A DNA stretch of 64,000 nucleotides from Casuarina equisetifolia (taxonomy: Eukaryota; Streptophyta; Magnoliopsida; Fagales; Casuarinaceae): NCBI GenBank assembly GCA_028551475.1, contig CM052354.1, positions 23,459,258 through 23,523,257 on the forward strand, read 5' to 3'. Both the position numbers and the translations under genes were made by a program. Positions 37,748 through 48,193 of this stretch are shown one piece after another (position 1 is the stretch's first letter; each line of letters begins with the position of its first letter). Below the pieces are notes generated by a model. It had not been told where the DNA came from. It did not search any database and saw nothing but the letters and a program-made list of their open reading frames with translations.

Positions 37748-39124
37748 TCAACGCCAGGAAGACACTGAGAAGAGGGCTAGATTCCTCCAACCAAGGAATA
37801 AAGAATCATCACGAACCTGGAGCTGGTAACCCTCAGAAGGATAGTGGAGCCTCAGGAGTAGTTTGGCCTGCGAAAGGGCAAAGGGGCTTAAGGGAACATT
37901 GGAAAAGCCTGAACTTCGAAGCATTACTTCCCACGACTCGTATCTTTCGTGCCTTTCTCTTCTTTTGTCTCCCTCTGCTGCCACAATGTCCACAATCTCT
38001 CTTCCGAACCATACCTGCTCGACTGTGAGCCTTTCCCTGCTGTTGGGGGGCAACGTAGCCTCCAGGGAGTCGAAGATGGCCCCATAGTGGTTCAAGGCCT
38101 CCACGAATCTCTGCAAGAAGAGAGGTTGGTTGTGGTTAGCCTCTCTCTCAGCTATAGTAACCACCTTGGGCTTCAACGCCTTGATTTTGTGGAGAAAGAG
38201 GCGTAGGGCATGAGAGTCCTCTTTAAGAAGCCTGTGTAGATAAAGCACACAGTTGACGGCCAGGGCTTCATCAGGTTGGAGCATAAGCGCGGAAGGAATA
38301 ACAGGATCGTTGGTATTTCCGAGAAGGAGAAGCGGATGGAACTGGAATCTAAGGCCGAGTGACTGAGCGAATGTCAGAAGGCGATCGCCAGTTCGGTGGA
38401 GAAGGCTGAGATCGCGGCCTGTGGCGGTAATGCGAAGCATGGGAGGAGGGTAGGAGCGCTCGGCAAGGGCTTGCATCAGCGGAGGCCATTGCAAGCCGTG
38501 CATGATGTCCAAGTCAAGGATGTGGATGGCCTGCTGCCCTTCGTCTATGGCGTCCAAAATGGCTTGGTTGGCTGTAAGATGGCTGAACCTTACGAATGGG
38601 GTTATTTGGTTTAACGATAGATAGCATGACTGAAGAGCCTCCTCTGGCTCTGTGTCGGCATTGTTGCTGTCGTTAGGTGTAGTAGCAGTAACAGAATCCG
38701 CAGCAGGAGGGATCATCATCATCATCATCGTGGGTGCCGACGCTGCACCGGTGATGATGGTGGTCGCAGCGGCAGAAGGAGAAGCAACAACAGCAGCTGC
38801 AGCAGCAGCATAGCAGCAATTATTGAGGCGGAGGGAGAGGGCTTTGGCAAACCGGTGGACCAACCTCTCAGTGGAGTCCCCATAAGGGGACGAGTTACCG
38901 GACAAAGCGGAGACGAGGCGATGAGCAGCGGTGAAGTCGGACCTAGAGATGAGCTCAGCGCAACGAATGAGTAATTGGCGCATGTGGATTGCATTTGGCA
39001 GTGAAGAGGTGAAACCCACCCGAGATGGCTCGGGAATAAGCTGCTGGTGGTATTGCAGATCTGAGCTGGGGTCCTCTTCTTGTTGTGGATCATGATTGGA
39101 AGAATTGAATGATGCCATGAACAT
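37748..39124 (-). CDS. LAS: GRAS transcription regulator, LATERAL SUPPRESSOR type (LAS/SCL18)
   Basis: Intronless, 458 aa (Arabidopsis LAS about 445). Nuclear GRAS regulator that promotes axillary meristem formation in leaf axils. After a variable N-terminus come leucine-rich region I (MRQLLIRCAELISRSDFTAAHRL, SPYGDSTERLVHRFAKALSL), the VHIID block as IHILDLDIMHGLQWPPLMQA near residue 200, leucine-rich region II, the PFYRE region (TIAEREANHNQPLFLQRFVE, IFDSLEATLPPNSRERLTVE) and the SAW end (LHYPSEGYQL, SLFLGWRNLALFSVSSWR). SPYGDSTERLVH, SLEATLPPNSRERLT and the closing SVSSWR match the LAS subfamily, separating it from SCR, DELLA and other SCL proteins. Between LHR I and VHIID sits a low-complexity insert with poly-Ala and a run of six Met encoded by ATG repeats (about residues 132-137). 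A second Met two codons after the first is a possible alternative start. Confidence 0.95.
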   Translation of the reverse strand: MFMASFNSSNHDPQQEEDPSSDLQYHQQLIPEPSRVGFTSSLPNAIHMRQLLIRCAELISRSDFTAAHRLVSALSGNSSPYGDSTERLVHRFAKALSLRLNNCCYAAAAAAVVASPSAAATTIITGAASAPTMMMMMIPPAADSVTATTPNDSNNADTEPEEALQSCYLSLNQITPFVRFSHLTANQAILDAIDEGQQAIHILDLDIMHGLQWPPLMQALAERSYPPPMLRITATGRDLSLLHRTGDRLLTFAQSLGLRFQFHPLLLLGNTNDPVIPSALMLQPDEALAVNCVLYLHRLLKEDSHALRLFLHKIKALKPKVVTIAEREANHNQPLFLQRFVEALNHYGAIFDSLEATLPPNSRERLTVEQVWFGREIVDIVAAEGDKRRERHERYESWEVMLRSSGFSNVPLSPFALSQAKLLLRLHYPSEGYQLQVRDDSLFLGWRNLALFSVSSWR

Positions 39125-39301
39125 ATTATCTGATCGCAGGGTACTTAATTTGCTCTCTACAAGGACACGTTATGGCGTAGGGCTAATCCTAGTAGTGGCA
39201 TCACTGGTTCCAGGCAGAAGCATTTAAATCCTGGGTGAGATACCATCCCAACAAGAACCAGCTAGGAAGTGAGAATAGGGTTAGAGAGAAAGGGAGATGT
39301 T

Positions 39302-39337
<36 letters not shown>

Positions 39338-40970
39338 TCCTCCAGTGAAAGTGAAAATGGAAATAAGAGTACGACAAGATATAAGAAGCAGGGCAGGGCA
39401 TCTGGGGGCAGTTCGCATTTCTTTGCTTTAACGTCATATATATGGTCGAAGATGATGAAGCGGATTTCTGTGACAGAACATTAATGTCTGCCAGGAACAG
39501 GGAAGAACTGAAATACTTGTAGTGATTAGCAACAGTAGCCGGGGACTGTTCCTCCTCCCTCGACGACAGACACAAGAGAATATTTATTATTATATAATAG
39601 CAAACCCAATGCTGCTGTAATTAAGACGGCAAAGTCAACTCAACCACCCAACCCAGCCCGGTCCCGTAACCTACATCTAGAACTTGGTTTTGCCACTGTT
39701 AACCATGTCCGATGCGGTGAGAAATCATGATTGTCACTTCTTCCCTTTGCTTCTTGGATTCTTGGAATAAATACCCAGGGTTCCATTTATTCGGATTTTT
39801 TGATGTCTACACTCTGTCTGGTCCACAATTGTTGATGAACATAGATCTCCAACTCCATTGGAAAGGAAATATCCATAAAAAAAAAAAAAAAGACAGTGCT
39901 AACATGCCAGAATCTCATTTCTACATTTCTTACCAAAAAGGAAATCTAGTAGTAGAAAGTAAAAGGAAATAAAGACAAGGTGTGCTTACGTGCCAAAATC
40001 TCATATGTGCATGTCTTGCAGAAATAGCAAAAACTCCAACTTGCATTTTGCTAAAGCTTTATGGAAGATACTTAAGATGAACTAACTCCTATTTAATTCT
40101 GTCAAGTTCTTCCTGTGAATGTATGGTCTGATTTCACAACTTCTCATCAACTTGTGATTTGATCGCTCAAGAAAAATTGGCAATTGTTAATGTCTTGAAC
40201 ATATAGGAAGAATCGATCCAATCTATTGACTTTTTCTATGGTCCACCATTACATTGGTAAGCCAAAGCAACAGATACAAAAGAAACAATCATAAGTACCG
40301 ATCAATCAATTTGGTGATGACCTCTAGTAAATGATAGTTCTTATCATTAATAAGGAAAATTTAATTGCTATCTTTTTCTTCTACTTTTTATACTAAACTA
40401 CATATTTGTATCATTCATTTTTATTAAAAAAAATTATTACAACTGAATTTCGAAATAATTATTATTTTGCATCAAATCAAATTTTGAGTTAAATATACAA
40501 ATATGCGAAATAATTTAGTAGTCAATATTCGAAAATAAATATGAAGTAAACGTACTCATCAAGAATAAATCCATTCTTTTTACATGCGAAAATTATAAGT
40601 CTATGTTAGAAAGTAATATAAAATTAGTTATATTGAATGAACAAAGGGACATTATGCAATACGACGTCACTCGTCCCCGTTCCTCAGTCGAGGGAACTGC
40701 ATATTTGAAACCCAACCGCGACGTTGAAAACTCCAATGATGTGCGGCGAGTTCTGTACGGACCGGCGGCGAGCTCCAAACGTATAACGTATATCACCATG
40801 CATACTCGACTCCGTATTCGTAGGATCATCGATACCCAGATTCTGCTGAGCTAGGCTTTTCTGATGGTTTAGCAGGCATGAAATATTGTTTGTTATACAG
40901 TAAAATGCGTAAGAAATAGGGGTAGGAGAAAAGAACATGAAGCATCTCATCAACTCTGAAGAATAGGAGC

Positions 40971-41014
<44 letters not shown>

Positions 41015-43922
41015 TAGAGAGAGAGAGAGAGGGAAGAGTCAAGGGGAATGCTGCCCCTGGAGCAGTTTCTTACTTTCTTCCCTACTACAGCAAAAATCAC
41101 ACGCAAAGCCTTAAATGTAGAATTTCACTTTTACTTGATATTCGCTTCTCGCTGACACTCGTTTTCCCATCTTTGTCTCTCTTTGTTGGATTCGCTGGAC
41201 CATTGGGCAAATTTTCAGAAGATGGGAAATAGGAATAAAGATGGACAAGGCAAATATATTAACTGGCTTCACCACGTGGAGAGGGGAACAACGGCACTGC
41301 AGCCGCTGCTTGCCTAGGCTTGTACTCTATGCAGATTCTGCAGAAAATTATAAGGACCAACAGAAAAAGAAGAGTTTGGATTAGAAGCTCTGAAAGTTTG
41401 ACAAACACTCAAGAACCCATTTCGATTATCTAGGCTTCTTTCCCGGCGGTGATGTAATCACACTTCAACTTACTTGCAGGAACCCCAACTCTCCTTCTTT
41501 TGGTTCCCTGCAGAAAACCAGAAATGGTGGATGATCAGCACAAGCAATCAAAATTCACGCACGTGCGCGTATATGGCTGCTGCTGCTGCTGCTGCTCCTC
41601 TTTTTGTCTTCATCTTTTAGAAACTAGTTGTAGGGGAAGGTAGAACAAGTACAGAGCCATTAAATTTAGGATCAGATGAAGGCGTCGTTGTTACCAATAA
41701 ATTATTGGTAAACTAGTCGACTCACTTTGCTTGTCCGTTTGGAGCTGCCTAATAATGATGGTAGGAATATTTCTGGTCTCTCTCTCTTCCCCCCCCAACT
41801 CTCTCTCTATGTGCAAATCTGGAAGCATATCAATGAGAGGTCACGAAGATCCCTTGTCTGCTTGCACAAGACAAGAGATATTTCGTATCCGCAGCTTTTT
41901 CTCCAAACTTTCGCTCTTCCATACGGATATATGTAAGGCACAGTAACGCAGAAAGGCACTTTTTTGCACTGATACCATTCCCACAAGAATTTCATTGATT
42001 GCTAAGTCAGGAATTTATCTATTTCTTGAGTTTTGGAATCAGCGGTTGTCTTAGTCAACCAACACCCTTTTATGTCGGGGACGGGGGTCTCTAACTTCTG
42101 ATATATCATAAAACGAGAGAGAGAGAGAGAGAGAGAAACAACACAACAAAAACAATGACTAAGATTTTTTGTTTATGTTTTAAGCCTTCTTGTATGGTCA
42201 GATTATTTTGCTTGTCTTTTTATAAGAGAATAAAATCTTTTACATTCTCCATTATAAGATAGAAGTCATATGACCAAATAATTTCACTTATCTTTATGAG
42301 AGAAGAAAGTCTATTGTACTATTGTTGTTTATCATTGGCAAATAACATATTGTTCTTACGAGGAAATATATACATGAGAATTGTGATAGGATATGACATA
42401 CCTGATGTATTGCACATGGATTACAAGGAACTTTGATAAAAATACTGCTAATTAATTTAAAAGAAAGAAACAGCAAAGGAATCTCCACTTTTACCTCATT
42501 CCTACTACACGGTACCAAACAATCATACAGGAGGAGGATGCCGCGAGATGACAGCAGAAAAAAGCACACCAAACGTTCAAGATAGAAACAAGGAAACAAA
42601 ACCTAAAATCATAAAAGGCTAGCACTGTTGGTACCAGCAGCAGCCCCCTGAAGCCCATGTTTGGATGCTCTTTCGTTGTATCCACGGTGGAGTGCAAACT
42701 TGTAGTTGTTCCCGTACATGTCTAAGGTGTTTCATCTACTAGGGTGGGGAAGCCTAGGGGCAAGGCTCCAGGCTGCACGATGTGTTAAAGGAGTATGGTC
42801 AATCCACAGCCAGCTGGGATCGGTGGTGAGGAGGGACCTCAGGGAAAGACAACATAGTTGGAAGAATCAACCTTGTGGCTATACCAACAATCTTGATGAC
42901 TGAAAAATGAGCTTAATACGGTGGAGACAAAGCATTTAGGTCATTTCCTTTTTCTTGTTTTGGGGCCTGAGTAGGACCCCAGTTCTGAGGTTCAATGTTG
43001 TCAAGATGCGGCGGATATAAAAAGCTAAACCTCATGCATGCCCTCACCAACAGCTAACAGCTTCTGTTTGCACAAGAATACGACCGACTGGTGCGTGACT
43101 TGGGAATTGCATGCTAGAATTCCTGGTCCTGGCAACTTCTTAGAAAATAAAATGAAATTGGAAGGCATGTTTTAGGTGGCTAGCGACCTGCTAATTTAGT
43201 TCTTTAGATGCCTGAGTGGAGGGATTTTATTGAAATTATGGTCTTAAATGGTGCATGCAGGTTGAGAATCGGACTCTTAGGTGGGGAATAGTGCTCGTTT
43301 GAGGCCATCATTTCGGGACTGCTACTGTTTAAGCGCTCAACTGCGAGTAAAAAGCTCCATTTATGTGAACTATATGCTTACAATAATCCATGTGTAATAG
43401 ATTACAACAAGAGTCGAGCTACGCTTGGTAGCTGAGTCCAGTAGTAACAGAATTGGGTAGAGATGATGCCTAGTGTTACAACAGAAACAAACTATAGCAA
43501 ATTCAATGCAAATCTTACGCACAAACAAGGAGCAACTTGTTTTCACATTTTTTTTTTCTTAGTGTTTCTACTTGATCTCTGCTAGGTTCTACTGTATCAT
43601 GGAATGTATGCATTTTAGGAGCCAAAATTGATTTCACCAAACCACAGCATATCTTACAACATTGTCACCAGCAAAACCTGCAAGGCCTTTTTGTCAGTCA
43701 AAGTTACACCCAACCTAAATGGCAGTCCTTACATATATGGTGGCTCACGGACCTATCAGTAATTCTCTGGACCTGCCCATCTGCACCTGCAGTTTGGAAC
43801 CTACAGATTCTCTCTCTGCCATGAATGATATTCCTTGAAAGACAGGGATTTGATGATGATGAAATAATTGAAATTCCACTTTGCTGAGGGTAAAATGAAG
43901 GGCTGACAAGCACTTGGATGTG
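39125..43922. other. 4.8-kb intergenic region, probable LAS promoter side
   Basis: The region lies upstream of the LAS-type gene and downstream of the PP2C gene. It contains a CT microsatellite (about 39306-39336) just before the LAS-type leader, a long GA tract (40974-41012, continuing 41015-41032), a CTG triplet run (about 41576-41596) and another GA tract (about 42115-42136). Several short frames exist (for example 40603-40854 and 43704-43913) but none looks like a protein. The part nearest 43922 is the PP2C 3' UTR. No transposon protein motif was seen. Confidence 0.5.
40974..41032. repeat. GA microsatellite, compound
   Basis: An almost pure GA dinucleotide run of about 39 bases is interrupted by TGT and continues for about 18 more. 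It is one of several GA/CT tracts in this intergenic region. Such tracts near plant promoters can bind BPC/GAGA-type factors, but a role here is not shown. Confidence 0.9.
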
Positions 43923-46900
43923 TCATAGCCATTTTCTCCAGCTTGCTGCTCTTTTATCACCAGACAGGAACCGTGGAAGGCTTAGTAGACTGTTAACCCG
44001 GGTGACACCTTCTAAGGCCGACCATTCCTCGTCCTCCGCATTTGAAATATATTCAGCAAGGCTCCTCTTAGACTGTGACTCGCACTTTGCAGTAAACTTC
44101 TCCTCCGTCAACTCCAAGACGGGCATAATCTCGCCAGATCCTCGTAGTGTACCTGAATGCTCGAGAACAGAATTTTTCGAATCATTAATTTCAAAACCCC
44201 CAGTCATCTCATTTGTTACAGCCACCCTCTCCGTTGTCTCTTGAGCAGTCTTTCCCACATCATTATCTGCCACGCTGGATGCAGGTACATTTTCTAAGAA
44301 GAGGCATACAACAGCACAGTCATCGTTTTTGGAAGTAGGATATTTAAGCTTCCATGCCCGAGTAGCACAGTCTACAAGAGCTCTGGCTGCTGTAGAGCGA
44401 CCGGGGGCTGAAGCCACAATGTCTACTGCTTCTTTATTTGAAAGGACATCCCAGACCTGCATTTATGTTAAAAAGATAACATAACTCTGATATTCGTTTC
44501 AAAGAAAAAAAAAAAAAAAACAAAGGAGAAGAAGAATTGGCAGATACACGTCCCAGCTCCTCATCTATTATGTTAATCTGAAAACAAATTCACACGTACA
44601 CTTCCAGCCAAGTTTAAAAATAGCAGAACACAAAGTAGCAATATAAGTAGGGAAAATATAGCTAGAATGGAGTAAGAAACCAAGGCATGCCAATACAGCA
44701 CTTGGCTAGTAAGATGATGAGCCAAATGACAAGAAAGCTATAAGGTTTCAAAGGAAAAAGAAGATTTCCAACAATTCGGCTAGATAAATGAAAGAAGGGA
44801 AAGATACCCCATCTGTGGCAAGAATAACAAATTCATCTCTTTCCGTAAGGTGGTGATAGTAAATATCTGGGACAGAAATTAAACCAAAATCTTTCAGACA
44901 GAAGTCTCCAAAAGCTCTAGCCATTGCCAAACCAGGAGAGTCATTGTTGGGTAGCCATACACGTGCTACCTCCGGTTCATCCTGTAAAGCAAAGACCCTT
45001 CCTTTGCATTGCTGGATCCTAGCAGCTTCCCCTGAATACCAAAACCAAAAGAGTTTTATGCCCTATAGATATCTTTCATCAGAGTTTGATAAATATTTCT
45101 CCCATATAAGATTCCAGAGAGTTTCTTTAACTGATGTTTGGTTTACACGTAAAGAGGAGGTAAAGAAGGAAAGAGAGAGAGACCTGGAAGATCAGGCTTC
45201 AAGTCCACAGTCAACTGTACAGCAATCAAAGAATTGTCTTTGTCTCTTGTTGCCAGTACTGCCCTCGAGTCTCCAACATTTCCGATCATAACATCCTGAT
45301 CCTGAAAAACCATTTATCCACACCATTTTCAGGGAAACCGAATCACTTTGGAAATTTTAAGTGATAAGAATAGGTACTCAGAAGAGCTCCTCCTCACACT
45401 GATGGGCAGGAAAATCAAACATATATTGGAAAAATAATGTTTTACACATGATTGACCCAAAAACGTAGAACTCCCATCGAGGTGGTGACAAGCATTTCTG
45501 CAGCAGAAGAAAAAAGTGTATCCCTTCAGAAGGCCAGCCCAGAGTAAAACTTCACCCCCCCCCCCCCCCCCCCCCCCCCCCAACCAAAAAAAAAAATAAC
45601 AGACTAGTATAGCCCTGTATCACTACTCGCCACTGTGAGGTCCCAAAAACTTAGATGTCCTCAAGTGGGCCAGCAATGTAGATCAACAAGCAATCATCAA
45701 CACCAACAATTACAGTAAACATTAACATGAAGTTGACAACTAATGCACGTGCTCCAAAAATTGCATTTTTGTCAAATGGTTTGCAGGTAAATTATGAAGA
45801 ATCTGTTGCCTCATGTAAGCGATAAATTTTCTAGTTGACCAAACATTTCTTGAAAAACAATAACCATATGTAAACTCAAACCTTCTTAGTAGTTTACCTT
45901 CTGTTTCTATTTTCTATGCCCAATGCTGGGTCACTTGTTCAGAGCAAATTTGGACTAACGCATGAAAGGGAGTATTAATATACTAATTAACAATTCAATT
46001 ACAATTTTCTAAATTACTAAGTTTTTCCGATTTGAGGCAATAAGTAATTTAAGAAGGTACCATTATTTAAACAATGTAAAGCTTATGAGTGATGCTAAAT
46101 TCAATCATTTAATTAATATTTGAACATAATAATAACATACGATATTAAACAACGCAAAGTTCAAATTAATATACTTGGTGATAAAAGACCTTGTCATGGA
46201 ATCAACCCACAAGCTTGGTGGCATATCTGAATATAACGATACTTATTCATGGGCCAGAAAGCATGTAGAATCACCTGCTTCAGTAGAGTAACTGCTGTAC
46301 TTCCACTGCAGAAACAATCAATTGTTGGATGCAACTCTAGTTCCTTATCCATTAGCTTGAAAGCATTTAAAAATGCCTGTTTTAATGGCCGATAAATTTC
46401 AGGGAGCCCTGCATTAACTTCAGGCCCCAATGTCACATGCCACTCCTCATCCATGATTGGTGATGCCGCCTCCTCCATGTTCATGCTGCCGTGATCATTG
46501 TTGTTCTTACAAAGGCTGCCCTGGTCACCAGAGGATTTGGTTTCCCATTGAGTACATAGTATTAGTGGAAGAGAATCCCGGACTTTCTTCGCAACCAAGT
46601 GACCCAAGAGACCGTGACCATCAAATACCCCACATAATATTGTATTGCTTCTTGAGCCGAAATTCTATTGTAGAAACATGTCAACCAAGTCATCATGAGA
46701 AAAAAGAAAAAGGAAAAATATCTGTACAGAAGGCATATAAAGAAAGGGGAAAAAAAAAGACTTTAAAACATTCAATCAGCGGGTTGACTGTAGGTGAAGT
46801 GGTCTTAAATGGATAGGGACTAATGCCATTTGGCAGGCAATACCACAGGCTGAACAAAAGTAGAATGAAAATATAATATCAAAATTATACCGTGTCCATG

Positions 46901-48193
46901 TTTTGTAGGCAATTTGTTAAAGTTGAAAAACATTTTAAACTTTGTCAAAATTTTTTGACAAAACACTCACAGGGAAACAAAACACAAGAACAACTGCACG
47001 GCATGTAAACATGATGGTTGAGTGCCAACCGATTTTCCTTGGCTAGAACATGAGGCCCCTTTTGAGCAAGGCTAATCTTCAAATAAGTAACTAAAATCTG
47101 AGAGAAAACAAAGACGTGCAACAACACCAAGGCCTGCTTTTTTGGGGGTGCTGATGATGCAGCTCTATGTCCTCAAACCGGAACATTTATGTAAGGAGAT
47201 TGGACAACAGATGCGCAAGTTCAGATCATGCTTGACCAAAAAATGTGAGAGAAACACCAAAAAGACTTGGCATGAATTGTAAGAACATTTATCAGAAGAA
47301 TGTATTACGGTATCGAACCAAAAAGTTTCAACCACTAGCCCAACTGGTATTTCAGAAGTACAAAAGGTTACAACATAATTGGTCAGAGGTCCCTGAATTA
47401 TGCCCTTAGCTTTTAAAAGAAAGGTTTCTGGTCCCAGACGGAGGCAATGACGTGGTGGCTTAAGGTGGGGAACTAGATAGCGTCCAATGAGGGCAATTGC
47501 TTTTGCTGGAACACCAAAAAGTAAAATAAGCTAATTCAATAATTGTTCTCAAGAGAAAAAATTGATGTCTAACGAGAAACTTAAAATAAAAGTACAGGTA
47601 TTTGCGTTTTAGCATTTTACAAACCCTTTTGATAGTTCCTAAATTAGAAGGCGAGGCAGAACCAAGGATTGGGCAGAGCCTCTCCTTTTTTTTTTTTTTT
47701 CTTGTAATATGCCTTGAGCGGATTAATGTCCAAGATGATCTCAACCTTGTGCCGTATCCAGTGCAAATAAACGATAATGGAGTTCAAAAGGACAAATGAA
47801 AGCCTGTGATAACAGAGGTCGTAATCAAAGGTACAATGGGAATGATGATTGGCGGAATAGTAGTCAACTAACCTCCCAAACGAGCATGGCATCCTGATTA
47901 GTGCCTTTCTTACCCTGCTGGGTATATAAGCAGGCGACTTTGGTGGCGCCATTCGTAACCATCTTCCCACTCTCGGGAGCCATCATCTGATGGAGCAGCC
48001 CACCTTCATTGGAACCCGCAGCTGATTTCCTTTTCCACCTTCCCGAACTCTGCCTCTTACTCTTCTTGTTATTAGCAGAAGACGAAGTAGAAATGGACCC
48101 ATATGTACAAGAGTCTGAAGCGCCAGATTCTACCACAAGCACTTCTACCGTATTCTTTTTCTTTCCTCCAATTGATGAAAAGCAAGAACCCAT
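43923..48193 (-). CDS. Protein phosphatase 2C, clade E type (PP2C52-like)
   Basis: Mg/Mn-dependent Ser/Thr phosphatase, 528 aa in five exons: 47873-48193, 46275-46664, 45184-45301, 44808-45031, 43923-44456. The start at 48193 gives MGSCFSS, a typical N-myristoylation signal with adjacent Cys for palmitoylation, so plasma-membrane attachment is likely, as in Arabidopsis PP2C52. The frame is open 33 codons upstream, but those residues would bury the Gly2 signal, so I rejected them. Metal-binding acidic residues are all present: VFDGHG (Asp122), GDSRAV (Asp248), ILATDGVWD (Asp350, Asp354) and NDDCAVV (Asp396, Asp397), so it should be active. A loop after the second exon's start is expanded with Asn/Ser/Glu. 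The C-terminal ~120 residues are a Ser/Glu-rich tail shared with clade members. Intron 2 holds a run of 27 C. The exact orthologue is uncertain. Confidence 0.92.
45555..45581. repeat. Homopolymer of 27 C in PP2C intron 2
   Basis: An uninterrupted run of C from 45555 to 45581 is followed by AACC and an A-rich run. Long C/G homopolymers are rare in plant genomes. It may be partly a sequencing or assembly length error. It also creates a spurious poly-Gly frame on the other strand. Confidence 0.85.

Noticed and set aside
41961..41985. TGGTATCAGTGC on the minus strand, similar to an LTR-element primer-binding site
   Set aside because: A single short match, with no flanking repeats or coding remains to support an element.
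45329..45583. Glycine-rich frame on the minus strand
   Set aside because: Its poly-Gly part comes only from the C27 homopolymer inside an intron.
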